Shown here one piece after another: positions 1 through 8,219 of a stretch of DNA of 64,000 bases (within the stretch, counting starts at the first letter, position 1; the number at the start of each line of letters is the position of its first letter). The stretch is taken from assembly GCF_022171985.1 (NCBI RefSeq), contig NZ_JAJVHF010000006.1, positions 186,001 through 250,000 on the forward strand, in the 5' to 3' direction. The notes below the pieces were generated by a model. That model was given only the letters and a program-made list of their open reading frames with translations. It was not told the origin of the DNA and did no database searches. This stretch comes from Huaxiibacter chinensis (GTDB lineage: Bacteria; Pseudomonadota; Gammaproteobacteria; Enterobacterales; Enterobacteriaceae). Made by a program: the position numbers and the translations under genes.

Positions 1-121
1 TAATGTAATACCTCTGTACCTATAAATAAAAATCAACTTATTCTGATGATAGCGACATATTCTGTCAGATCGGAATCGGGTGGTTATTGTCTGAATAAAA
101 TTAAACTATATTGAGATAACC

Positions 122-1501
122 ATGAACATGATTAAAAAACTTCCATTAACAATGGCGGTAATCGCCGCGCTTTGCCCAATTTCCGTGCTCGCACAGGAAT
201 TTACCCAGGAGCAAATCGACGCCATTGTGGCCAAAGCGGTGGATAAAGCACTGGCAGAACGTCAGGCCAAAATGGATGCGGCGATCGCGAAGAAAACGGA
301 CGTGGTCACCGAGCCGCAAAGCGCGGCGCAATCCCCGGATATGGCGATTCCGTTCGGGGTGAAATTTACGGGTTACGCCCGCTACGGTGCCCACTTCCAG
401 GCGGCTGACCAGAAGTACGTCGCCGTCGATGGTTCCTATAACGGCGCATCCGCCATCGGCCGTCTGGGTAACGAAGGCAACGGCGGTGAATTCCAGCTCT
501 CCAAAGCTTTTAAAGGCGACAACGGTGCGATCTGGGACATCAACGTGATGATCGACCACTGGGGCGACGAAGTTAACCTGAAAAAAGCCTATGCGGGCGT
601 GACGAATATTATGGCGTCTAACCCGAACGCTTACTTCTGGGCGGGTCGTGACTTCCACCAGCGTCCGCAACAGGGCATCAACGACTACTTCTGGATGAAC
701 CACGACGGCCAGGGTGCCGGGGTGAAGAACTTCGACATCGGCGGCGTGCAGTTTGACGTCGCGGCCGTGGCAGCGGTGGAATCCTGTAATCCGGAAGTGA
801 TGGAAGACGACACGAACCCATCTCGCATCTCTTGTACCGGCGGTTCCGGTACGGGCGACAAAGGCAACTATGCCGCAACGTCTAAAATTCACGGCATGAA
901 GCTGGGCCCATTAGACCTTGAGCTGTACGCCAACTACGGCTTCGACTCAAAAGCGATTGATAGCGAAGAACGCCTGAAGGCCTGGCAGGGCGGCGTGGTG
1001 CTGAGCCACACCAACGACAGCGGCGTGAACAAGGTGATTGCTCGTTACTCTGATAACTCGGACAACAGCGTCTTCAACAAGACTGAAGATCTGACCACGG
1101 TCTACGCCAGCTTCGAGGGGTTATACAAATTCACCCAGGCCACGCAGGTGGAGTATATCCTTGCCTTCCACGATTACGACAACAGCCGTGATGACACCGA
1201 CAACCGTAAGAACTACAACGCCATTATTCGTCCAATGCACTGGTGGAACGATGTTCACTCCACCTGGCTGGAAGCGGGCTGGCAGCATGTTGATTACGAC
1301 AACGGCGGCGATAACAAAGGCTGGAAGCTGACGCTCTCCCAGAATATGTCCATCGCGATGGGTCCGGAATTCCGCCCTATGCTGCGCTTCTACGTGACCG
1401 GCGGCAAAGTGGATAACGAACGCACGGCGCGCGTGAACAATACCAAAGACGAAACGCTCGACGATTTCAACGTCGGCGCGATGTGGGAAGCCTGGTTCTA
1501 A
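122..1501 (+). CDS. LamB-type carbohydrate outer-membrane porin
   Basis: A 459-residue sugar-specific porin of the maltoporin (LamB/ScrY/BglH) family, expected to let oligosaccharides or glycosides cross the outer membrane as a trimeric beta-barrel. A signal peptide (about residues 1-25, cleaved after VLAQ or VLA) is followed by a charged, Ala/Lys-rich stretch (about 27-58) that looks like the N-terminal coiled coil of ScrY-like porins. The barrel then begins near GVKFTGYARYG and ends with Phe (MWEAWF), the usual signal for barrel assembly. Residues typical of the family include the G-R-L-G-N-E motif near residue 113. The sugar cannot be read from the sequence; any PTS or glycosidase partner would lie upstream, outside the window. 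It converges on yicL across a repeat array. Confidence 0.85.
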   Translation: MNMIKKLPLTMAVIAALCPISVLAQEFTQEQIDAIVAKAVDKALAERQAKMDAAIAKKTDVVTEPQSAAQSPDMAIPFGVKFTGYARYGAHFQAADQKYVAVDGSYNGASAIGRLGNEGNGGEFQLSKAFKGDNGAIWDINVMIDHWGDEVNLKKAYAGVTNIMASNPNAYFWAGRDFHQRPQQGINDYFWMNHDGQGAGVKNFDIGGVQFDVAAVAAVESCNPEVMEDDTNPSRISCTGGSGTGDKGNYAATSKIHGMKLGPLDLELYANYGFDSKAIDSEERLKAWQGGVVLSHTNDSGVNKVIARYSDNSDNSVFNKTEDLTTVYASFEGLYKFTQATQVEYILAFHDYDNSRDDTDNRKNYNAIIRPMHWWNDVHSTWLEAGWQHVDYDNGGDNKGWKLTLSQNMSIAMGPEFRPMLRFYVTGGKVDNERTARVNNTKDETLDDFNVGAMWEAWF

Positions 1502-1520
1502 GGAAGGTGAGTGTATGCCC

Positions 1521-1858
1521 CCTCTCCCCATGGGAGGGGGCCGGAATGAGCGCATCAGACCCGCTTTTCTCCCTCTCCCGTGGGAGTGGGCTGGGGTGAG
1601 GGCACCAGACCCGCTTTTCTCCCTCTCCCGTGGGAGGGGGCCGGAATGAGCGCATCACACCCTCTTTTCTCCCTCTCCCGTGGGAGAGGGCCGGGGTGAG
1701 GGCACCAGACCCGCTTTTCTCCCTCTCCCGTAGGAGGGGGTCGGGGTGAGGGCACCAGACCCGCTTTTCTCCCTCTCCCGTGGGAGAGGGCCGGGATGAG
1801 GGCACCAGACCCGCTTTTCTCCCTCTCCCGTGGGAGAGGGCCGGGGTGAGGGCATCAG
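1521..1858. repeat. Tandem palindromic repeat array A, 7 units of 50 bp
   Basis: Seven near-identical 50-bp units, with palindrome cores starting at about 1521, 1571, 1621, 1671, 1721, 1771 and 1821. Each core reads CCCTCTCCCGTGGGAGAGGG or a close variant, followed by a CCGGGGTGAGGG tail and a CACCAGACCCGCTTTTCT spacer. It fills the 358-bp gap between the convergent porin and yicL genes. Each core can fold into a strong hairpin, so the array could also stop transcription from both sides. It resembles the REP-like intergenic palindromes common in Enterobacter and Klebsiella. Confidence 0.9.
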
Positions 1859-1859
1859 G

Positions 1860-2765
1860 CTACGCGGATGCCTTAACCCTTCTTCTCGAATCCATCGAAA
1901 TCAGTATCACAGACGACACAATCAGCAACGTTCCCAGCCAGTCCGGCAGCGTAAAGGCCACGCCCAGCAGGAGCACCGAGAGCAGCGCACTGCTCAGCGG
2001 CTCGGCGCAGCTCAGAATGCTCGCTTTCGGTCCACCTATCATCTGAGCGCCTTTCAGATACAGGCTGAACGTCAGCGCCGTTCCGATCACCACCAGATAG
2101 AAAAACGCCAGCAGCAGGCTGGTATCGATCACGAAGGATGTTCCGCGTCCGGCATAAAACGGCGTCAGCATTATGCCCGCGATCAGCATACTCCAGCCGA
2201 CAACCGGCAGCGTGCCGTAGCGGGCAATCAGCGCAGAAGGATAGGTAGTGTAAAACGCAGCGGCGAACGCGGAGGCAATACCAAAGAACAGCGCGGCCGG
2301 GGAGATAGTGAGCGAGGTCGGATCCCCGTGCGTGACCAGCAGGAAAGTGCCAATAAGCGAGGTGAATATTGCCGACAGTACGAAGATTCCCGGACGTTTT
2401 TTCCTCGCCAGCGCGAACCACGCCACAATAATGGTGGGGGATAAAAATTGCAGTACGGTGGCGGTCGCGGCGTTGGATTTTTCAATGGTCAGCAGGAAGG
2501 TAAGCTGCACGGTGAGGGCGCCCACAATCGAGAAAAACAGCAGGCTGATAGCCTCCTTGCGATTTTTGATGATCGCGAAAATTTTGTCGCCGTGGACGAA
2601 GGATAACGTCAGAAGTATTACGCCGGTAAACAGCAGGCGGATCATCGTCAGATAAGGCGAAGAAATCTGGCTTTTTTCCATGATGTATTGCGCACAAACT
2701 CCCGAACTACCCCATAAAACGGCGGCGATCAGAACGTTTAGCATCCCTTTGCGTGTGGAACCCAT
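1860..2765 (-). CDS. yicL: EamA-family transporter YicL
   Basis: A 301-residue inner-membrane carrier of the drug/metabolite transporter (EamA) superfamily, closely matching E. coli YicL as remembered (start [20 protein letters not shown]). Two EamA repeats of five helices each are visible, about residues 5-135 and 150-290. The substrate is unknown. The ATG at 2765 was chosen over one 16 codons upstream because GGGGAG lies at the right distance before it and the protein then starts as in E. coli. Repeat arrays lie on both sides. In E. coli the next genes are nlpA and yicS, which are absent here. Confidence 0.9.
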   Translation of the reverse strand: MGSTRKGMLNVLIAAVLWGSSGVCAQYIMEKSQISSPYLTMIRLLFTGVILLTLSFVHGDKIFAIIKNRKEAISLLFFSIVGALTVQLTFLLTIEKSNAATATVLQFLSPTIIVAWFALARKKRPGIFVLSAIFTSLIGTFLLVTHGDPTSLTISPAALFFGIASAFAAAFYTTYPSALIARYGTLPVVGWSMLIAGIMLTPFYAGRGTSFVIDTSLLLAFFYLVVIGTALTFSLYLKGAQMIGGPKASILSCAEPLSSALLSVLLLGVAFTLPDWLGTLLIVSSVILISMDSRRRVKASA

Positions 2766-2825
2766 GTTCTCCCCTGCGATGTGTAATGTTGGCTTTGGGC
2801 GACAGGATAGCATGGGATGCGGCGT

Positions 2826-3245
2826 GGCAGGTGCGATCTGGTGCCCTCACCCCGGCCCACTCCCACGGGATAGGGAGAAAAACGGGGCGCAGGTGCGGCG
2901 TGATGCCCTCACCCCGACCCTCTCCCACGGGGAGAGGGAGAAAAACGGGGCGCAGGTGCGGCGTGATGCCTTCACCCCGACCCTCTCACACGGGGAGAGG
3001 GAGAAAATGGGGCGCAGGTGCGGTCTAATGCCCTCACTCCGACCCTCTCCCATGGGGAGGGAGAAATACGGGGCGCAGGTGCGGTCTGATGCCCTCACCC
3101 CGACCCTCTCCCACAGGGAGAGGGAGAAAAACGGGGCGCAGGTGCGGTCTGGTGCCCTCACTCCGACCCTCTCCCACGGGGAGAGGGAGAAATACGGGGC
3201 GCAGGTGCGGCGTGATGCCCTCACCCACGGGGAGAGGGAGAGAGG
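2826..3245. repeat. Tandem palindromic repeat array B, about 7 units of 62 bp
   Basis: Seven units with a period of about 62 bp; the repeated GCCCTCAC words begin at 2843, 2905, 2968 (variant GCCTTCAC), 3030, 3091, 3153 and 3217. Each unit has a CCCTCACCCCGACCCTCTCCC head, a GGGGAGAGGGAGAAA tail and a GGGGCGCAGGTGCGG spacer; the last unit is internally deleted. The palindrome is the same family as array A but in the opposite orientation and with a different spacer. The array lies downstream of nepI and upstream of yicL, so the yicL promoter must lie in it or in the short stretch 2766-2825. Confidence 0.9.
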
Positions 3246-3251
3246 AAGGAA

Positions 3252-4442
3252 CTACTTCGCCTTCACCTTACTCGCCACCAGCAGCGCCGTTAACAGCATT
3301 AACGTGCCGGAAATCACCAGCGGTGAGGTCAGACCGATATGGTCCAGCGCGATCCCGCCTACCGCAGCGCCACAGGTGTTCGCCAGCTGAATCACCGCCA
3401 CCTGAATCGACCCGGCTTTTTCGGCCTGATCGGCAAGCGAGCGGGTGATCCAGGTAGACCAGCCAACCGGCACCAGCGCAAAAGCAAAGCCCCAGATGAT
3501 GGCGATCGCGGAGGCCACCCACTTATCGCTCCCCCACACAATCAGTACAGCCGCACTCACGGCCAGGACCAGCGGCGCGCCTGCCAGCGCAACCTTCAGC
3601 GAACGTTTAAGAAACTGTGCCGACAGCGACGTACCGACAAAACTGGCGATACCAAAGCTCAACAGCACCAGCGTCAGGCCATCCACGTCAAAGCCTGCCA
3701 TGGTCATAAACACCGGGCGAATATAGGTAAAGAAGGCAAACTGACCGGCAAAGGCCATAAAGATCGCCGTCATCCCGGCCAGCACACCGGGGCGTTTCAG
3801 CAGGCTAAACATGTTTTGCTTATGGTGCGCGGCCTCGCCGGGCAAGGAAGGCAACGCCTTCCATACCCAGAAAATACAGAAAATCCCCATTATCGCCGCG
3901 CCGTTAAATACGTTGCGCCAGCCAATAATTCCGCCAAGGAAACTGCCCAACGGCGCGGCAATCACCAGCGCTATCGACACCGCGCCAAAGATCACAGACA
4001 GCGCTTTTGGCACCGTTCGCGCGGGCACCAGACGCATCGTCAGTGACGCGGACATCGCCCAAAAGCCGCCCAGCCCCAGGCCCAGACAGGCTCGGCCCAG
4101 AAGCAGCAGCGTAAAGTTATCGGCGAACGACACCAGCACGCAGGAGAGAGTGAGCAAAACGGCAAATAAAATCACCACCTTGCGACGGTCAATAGTGCCA
4201 ATAATCTGGGTGATAAACAGGCTGGCAAACATGGCGACAAAGGCGGTTACGGTCACCGACTGCCCCGCCACGCCTTCGGAGATGCCCAGATCCTGCGCCA
4301 TGGGCGTCAGCAGGCTAACCGGCAGAAACTCCACGGTAATCAGGCAGGCGACGCAGAACGCCACAGAAAAAACCGCCGACCAGTTAGGTCGCGAGACCTC
4401 TTTGCTCTGCGGTGTGGGCGTGGTCTGGATATGTTCTGTCAT
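3252..4442 (-). CDS. nepI: Purine ribonucleoside efflux pump NepI
   Basis: A 396-residue major facilitator (MFS, DHA1-like) protein with about 12 membrane segments, matching E. coli NepI (YicM), which exports inosine and guanosine by proton antiport. The cytoplasmic N-terminus (about 20 residues) is followed by the conserved [19 protein letters not shown] segment, and a loop motif ([10 protein letters not shown]) lies between helices 2 and 3. It is transcribed alone, divergent from nothing nearby, and is followed by repeat array B. Confidence 0.9.
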   Translation of the reverse strand: MTEHIQTTPTPQSKEVSRPNWSAVFSVAFCVACLITVEFLPVSLLTPMAQDLGISEGVAGQSVTVTAFVAMFASLFITQIIGTIDRRKVVILFAVLLTLSCVLVSFADNFTLLLLGRACLGLGLGGFWAMSASLTMRLVPARTVPKALSVIFGAVSIALVIAAPLGSFLGGIIGWRNVFNGAAIMGIFCIFWVWKALPSLPGEAAHHKQNMFSLLKRPGVLAGMTAIFMAFAGQFAFFTYIRPVFMTMAGFDVDGLTLVLLSFGIASFVGTSLSAQFLKRSLKVALAGAPLVLAVSAAVLIVWGSDKWVASAIAIIWGFAFALVPVGWSTWITRSLADQAEKAGSIQVAVIQLANTCGAAVGGIALDHIGLTSPLVISGTLMLLTALLVASKVKAK

Positions 4443-4563
4443 GGCGTCACCTGAGATAAAACGTGCGGAAAAGTCGCGCAGTTTATCATCAAAAGTGTGA
4501 CGAATTTAACGTTTTGACAACTTTTGTTTGATTGCTGACGCTGGTCTCATCTGTTACCCGCAA

Positions 4564-5016
4564 TCAGTGCAGGAAAAACACGCCCTCTTCCGGCAGGAAA
4601 AGTTGATTGTAGCGAAGCTGAAACGCATTGAATTCGTAAGGATCGGGTTCGATTTCCCGCATAAAACCCAGCGCCAGACGGACCTGCGCATCGGTGATCG
4701 GGGCCGCCAGACGGGCTTTCCGCAGCATTCGATACCAGGTTTGCAGGTTTTCTTCGCTGCCGTCGACAATGCAGACCTGCCAGATCAGCAGAACCTGCGC
4801 CGCATTGAGCAAGTGGGCTTCATCTGGTCGCTCAAGGTAGCGGATAAATTCATTGCCAGCGGTTTTGCCGCACTGGTCAATCATCGACTCCAGCGGAACG
4901 GGCGTGATCCCCAGACGCTCGCTTAACCGTTTGATGGCGCGGCGGGAATCCGAAGTCAGGATGCGAAATCCGACCACAAACACCACGACAAGCGTTGCCA
5001 GCATTATCCAGATCAT
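4564..5016 (-). CDS. yicN: DUF1198 family membrane-anchored protein YicN
   Basis: A 150-residue protein of unknown function that matches E. coli YicN (DUF1198). One N-terminal membrane anchor (about residues 2-20, MIWIMLATLVVVFVVGFRIL) is followed by a soluble domain that begins with a basic SDSRRAIKRL stretch. It is a single gene next to nepI, as in E. coli. In E. coli adeQ (yicO) follows on the uhpT side; here that place holds a hydrolase and an accessory patch. Confidence 0.85.
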   Translation of the reverse strand: MIWIMLATLVVVFVVGFRILTSDSRRAIKRLSERLGITPVPLESMIDQCGKTAGNEFIRYLERPDEAHLLNAAQVLLIWQVCIVDGSEENLQTWYRMLRKARLAAPITDAQVRLALGFMREIEPDPYEFNAFQLRYNQLFLPEEGVFFLH

Positions 5017-5184
5017 GCGTTCTCCTTAAAGTAGCCGTCCATGATATCGGGAAATGTGCCGGGTCGACAGCGGGCAACGCCATAATAATGTGCTGAAAAA
5101 AAAGGGGGGAAATTGCGATGAACGTGGGTGGGTTAACCCCGCATTGCCCGCGCCCGCTGGCTGCGTGGACAATGCGGGTGAAAA

Positions 5185-6189
5185 TCAGCGTGCCTGAAGC
5201 CCTTTCAGCAGTGCCTCGTGGAAGCGTTGCGGGTCCTGCATCTGCGGGGCGTGGCCCATGTCGTTAAATTCGACAAGCGTGGCATGCGGGATGCGCTTCG
5301 CGGCATCCTTCCCGAGCACCTCATAACGGCCAAGCTGCTTGCGCACCTCCGGCGGAGCCAGATCTTTCCCGATGGCGGTATTGTCTTTGGTACCGATCAT
5401 CAAAAATACCGGCATTTTCAGTTCGCCAAATTCGTAGATCACCGGCTGGGTATAGATCATGTCGTAGAGTAACGCCGAGTTCCAGGCCACGCGCGCTTTG
5501 CCAGGCCCATTGTTCAGCCCGGCGAGCATCGTTACCCAGCGCTCATATTCTGGCTTCCACTCCCCGGCATAGTAGGTATTTTTCTCATACTGGCGGATGC
5601 CGTCGGCGCTGGTTTTAAGCTCTCGCTGATACCATTGATCGACCGTAATATGCGGCACGCCGCGGGCTTTCCAGTCTTCTAAACCGATTGGGTTCACCAT
5701 TACCAACTGTTCCACTTCCTGGGGCCACATCAGCGCGTAGCGGGTCGCCAGCATCCCTCCGGTGGAATGCCCAATAACCGTGACACGATCGACGCCCAGC
5801 TGTTTAAGCAACGCGTGGGTGTTATCCGCCAGCTGCTGGAAGCTGTACTGGTAATGCTCGGGTTTGGTGGATTTACAGAACCCAATCTGGTCTGGTGCTA
5901 CCACGCGGTAACCGCTGGCAGACAGCGCGCGGATTGTCTCTTCCCAGGTTCCCGCGCAGAAGTTTTTACCGTGCATCAGCACCACGGTGCGGCCGTTGGG
6001 CTTATCAGGCTGAACGTCCAGATAGGCCATATCAAGCGGCTGATTTTGCGAGGTAAAGGTGAAGTGTTTTACCGGCCAGGCGTAATCAAAACCTTCCAGC
6101 TTTTCGCCATATGTTGGCGCATCCGCGGCTATTGCGGGGGAAGCCAGCGCCATCAGTAGCGCAAGACAGGATAGTCGTCGGGTCAACAT
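5185..6189 (-). CDS. Secreted alpha/beta-fold hydrolase
   Basis: A 334-residue hydrolase with a signal peptide (about residues 1-22, ending AIAA), so it acts in the periplasm or outside. The fold's landmarks are present: HGKN (73-76) forming the oxyanion turn, the nucleophile elbow GHSTGG with Ser142, a likely acid Asp269 (GTKDN) and the catalytic His313 (MGHAP). The ester, lactone or other substrate is not known. The ATG at 6189 was preferred to one six codons upstream because GGAGAG precedes it and the signal peptide is then of normal shape. It stands alone. Confidence 0.85.
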   Translation of the reverse strand: MLTRRLSCLALLMALASPAIAADAPTYGEKLEGFDYAWPVKHFTFTSQNQPLDMAYLDVQPDKPNGRTVVLMHGKNFCAGTWEETIRALSASGYRVVAPDQIGFCKSTKPEHYQYSFQQLADNTHALLKQLGVDRVTVIGHSTGGMLATRYALMWPQEVEQLVMVNPIGLEDWKARGVPHITVDQWYQRELKTSADGIRQYEKNTYYAGEWKPEYERWVTMLAGLNNGPGKARVAWNSALLYDMIYTQPVIYEFGELKMPVFLMIGTKDNTAIGKDLAPPEVRKQLGRYEVLGKDAAKRIPHATLVEFNDMGHAPQMQDPQRFHEALLKGLQAR

Positions 6190-6588
6190 GCAAGCTCTCC
6201 ATAACAAAACAGATAAACGCTGCGCGATGTGGCAGCAAAATTAAAATGTAGAGCATGCTGGGGAACGGGTCTGTAAAGCGGGGTAAAGGGGGACGTAAAA
6301 TATACGCATCCCCTTTTATGGAATGTTTTAAAGGATATGCAGTGATGAGCCTGAGTGTTTTAAAACGCCAGGCGCCGAAACGTCTGGCTTTGTAGTAAGT
6401 ACCACAGCTGGTACAACGCACTTGAGGAAGATGCGATCCTCATTACAGCTTGCGGATATCACGACCTCATAATCGACAAATATACTGTTTGCGGGCACTT
6501 TTCTTAATTTCATAAAACTATTATCCACTCATTATCCTGAGGTTAAGCAAGGCTATAACCTTGCTTAAAATGAATTCAGGATAATGCT
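6190..6588. other. 399-bp gene-free stretch with a large nested hairpin
   Basis: This gap between the hydrolase and the accessory patch holds the hydrolase promoter at its left end and no convincing gene. At its right end two nested perfect inverted repeats lie directly before the next start codon. The outer arms are ATTATCCTGA (6531-6540) and TCAGGATAAT (6576-6585); the inner arms are TTAAGCAAGG (6543-6552) and CCTTGCTTAA (6559-6568). The only Shine-Dalgarno-like bases for the gene at 6589 (AGGAT, 6578-6582) lie inside the outer 3' arm. Confidence 0.7.
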
Positions 6589-7041
6589 ATGAATACAATA
6601 GAGGAATCTGGGGGGACGTATTTCTATCGAGGGAATTCGAACGTAACCCCACAGGAGCTATTTTTGCTGATATTCGCTGAGGGTCTGGCGAACCATTTGG
6701 GCGTAACGATAGAGACTGCTGCAACAATCCTTGCAGGTCAGCCTCTAATACCCAAGCGTAAGGTGTTAGGCGCGTCAGGCTCGCGTACAAGTGTTGCCTC
6801 CAAACTAGCACGTCGCATATTAAAGGGAGTCCGCTTTCCTGGAGGGATGAGGGTGGAGACCATTATCGGTATGGGTAAAACAAGACAAACAAATAAGGTT
6901 GGGGCAGTAGTTGGAAGGGCTGTTCCGTTCGTTGGCTATGCCCAGGCAATCATTGTATTTGCCCTTGTGGCCAAAGAAACCAGAAACAAGTACAACCTGA
7001 TAGCTCGACCGAAAGATCGGATCGAATGGACATACTTCTAA
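6589..7041 (+). CDS. Hypothetical membrane-associated protein in an hcp-linked pair
   Basis: A 150-residue protein not recognised with confidence. The first half is soluble (LFLLIFAEGLANHLGV near residues 25-40); a basic stretch (about 70-85) is followed by GMGKTRQTNKVGAVVGRAVPFVG and a hydrophobic helix (about 112-128), ending in a polar tail KYNLIARPKDRIEWTYF. The gene overlaps the next one at its stop codon (TAATG). It points toward an orphan hcp gene, which is a common setting for type VI secretion cargo. A role as an effector is only inferred from position and the hydrophobic helix; it could equally be an unrelated phage-style gene. Confidence 0.6.
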   Translation: MNTIEESGGTYFYRGNSNVTPQELFLLIFAEGLANHLGVTIETAATILAGQPLIPKRKVLGASGSRTSVASKLARRILKGVRFPGGMRVETIIGMGKTRQTNKVGAVVGRAVPFVGYAQAIIVFALVAKETRNKYNLIARPKDRIEWTYF

Positions 7042-7358
7042 TGTTATTGCCTGATGATCAAGAATTTTTAGATTACATCACTGAAAACTACAGTGAACTG
7101 AAACGTCCCGCCCAGAAGGAGTGGACCTTCCGGGAGCATTTCAACCTCGTTCCTGAAGATCTTGAGGACATGCTGCTTGACCTTTTCAATCGCTATGGGA
7201 TTGAGTACAGCAACTTTGTTCTGGACAACTATTTTGAGCCGGAGCTGTTTTGGTTTCAGTTTGGACTTAGAAAAAGGTTTTGGGATCGACAGTATAAGCC
7301 GCTAACGCTCGAAATGATTATTGAGTCAGCCAAAGCCGGGCGCTGGTTATATGATTAA
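7041..7358 (+). CDS. DUF1493 family protein
   Basis: A 105-residue acidic soluble protein that looks like the enterobacterial DUF1493 family. It has a DxxxFxxRYGIEYSNFVLDNYF-type middle and the family-like C-terminal PLTLEMIIESAKAGRW segment. Function unknown. The start at 7041 was chosen because its A is shared with the stop of the preceding gene (TAATG), the usual sign of coupled translation; an in-frame ATG at 7026 would add five residues and overlap by 16 bp. Small acidic partner genes placed directly after a possible toxin are often immunity proteins, but nothing here proves that. Confidence 0.7.
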   Translation: MLLPDDQEFLDYITENYSELKRPAQKEWTFREHFNLVPEDLEDMLLDLFNRYGIEYSNFVLDNYFEPELFWFQFGLRKRFWDRQYKPLTLEMIIESAKAGRWLYD

Positions 7359-7382
7359 GGGGCTGCTTGCCCCTTACGTTCT

Positions 7383-7865
7383 TTACGCTGACTGGCGTTC
7401 GTTCCAGGCATCGCTAAAGATGATGTTCCCGTCGTTATGCTTCCATGTAATTTTCTCGTAACGTAGTTCAACCGTTTCCATATGGTTTTCGTTAGGGTTA
7501 TCGCCTGGTGCCATCGCTGGTGAGATAGAAACGACACTGACGCCTTCGAGCAGCATATTAAAGTACTCTTCTTCCTGGCCGGAGTAGTTAATCCTATACC
7601 ATTTTATCTCAGCAGAGACCAGGCTCTGCCCTGTCGCTACCGCTTTATAGAGGTATGGGCTTGAGCAATCGAATTCTTTAATGATCAACATAGGTGAATG
7701 CATGCGCGTACCGGTTATTTTACCGGTGGCATTGTCTGTTGGGATCATGAGGTTATGGTGGAATCCTTTTACCTCAATGCTGCATTCTCTGTGCTGAACA
7801 TCAACTCCGCCTTTGATTAATGCTCCACCGTCATCCTTAAGCCATAAGTAAGCTGGTATAGCCAT
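7383..7865 (-). CDS. hcp: Hcp-family type VI secretion protein (orphan)
   Basis: A 160-residue protein with the Hcp1 pattern. It begins MAIPAYLWLKDDGG and contains a YLYKAVATGQSLVSAEIKWYR-like strand region and the family's C-terminal YEKITWKHNDGNIIFSDAW. Hcp forms stacked hexameric rings that are the inner tube of the type VI secretion system and carry small effectors in the lumen. No other type VI structural gene lies in the window, so it must rely on a cluster elsewhere. It faces the gene pair at 6589-7358, with only 24 bp between the stop codons. Confidence 0.85.
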   Translation of the reverse strand: MAIPAYLWLKDDGGALIKGGVDVQHRECSIEVKGFHHNLMIPTDNATGKITGTRMHSPMLIIKEFDCSSPYLYKAVATGQSLVSAEIKWYRINYSGQEEEYFNMLLEGVSVVSISPAMAPGDNPNENHMETVELRYEKITWKHNDGNIIFSDAWNERQSA

Positions 7866-8173
7866 GTTAATTTTTCCTTGAGCAAGTTGTAATAGTCAAA
7901 CACCGGGTTGTGTTCTGGCTAGTAGTTGGCTTGAAAACTTCATTCATGTTCTTCTTTTTAGTGCGCCTATCTCCCCCAGCGTATGCCCGGTGCGGCTATA
8001 AAAGTTCAAGCCAGGTCATGTTTACGCCTGTTCGATCTCTTTTGAGATATTGACCAAGCATTTTTAACCATATTAAGAAGTTAGATGATGAACGTTCCAG
8101 AAAACACCGTGTGACCGGCTGCGGGTGGAGTGAAAAATGAACCGTAATCTTTTTTCTGAGGGGTAGCGGGAAG
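7866..8173. other. Gene-free upstream region of hcp
   Basis: Together with the uhpT terminator this makes a gap of about 354 bp. It holds the hcp leader (AAGGAAAAATTAAC before the start) and a widely spaced inverted repeat: TGGCTTGAA at 7927-7935 and TTCAAGCCA at 8005-8013. No gene was seen on either strand. Confidence 0.5.
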
Positions 8174-8200
8174 GAAAAAAAGCCCGGCGGTCAGCCGGGC
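8174..8200 (-). terminator. Rho-independent terminator of uhpT
   Basis: On the minus strand a GCCCGGC / GCCGGGC stem (8182-8188 and 8194-8200) with a 5-base loop is followed by a run of seven T residues, 20 bp past the uhpT stop. Confidence 0.85.
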
Positions 8201-8219
8201 AAAGATGTTACCTGCATAC

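Noticed and set aside
146-892. 248-codon minus-strand frame inside the porin gene
   Set aside because: Antisense shadow of a clear porin gene; basic, histidine-rich composition, no family features.
1467-1855. Several open frames with repeated proline/arginine-rich words in array A (and likewise 2847-3228 in array B)
   Set aside because: They are translations of tandem DNA repeats; the same words appear in several frames on both strands and no ribosome sites precede them.
1521-3245. CRISPR-like arrays
   Set aside because: The unit is a GC-rich palindrome with nearly identical spacers of 18-30 bp, and no cas genes are present. CRISPR spacers would differ from each other.
6328-6528. 66-codon minus-strand frame between the hydrolase and the hcp patch
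   Set aside because: No ribosome site, no recognisable features, and it crosses the region before the nested hairpin.
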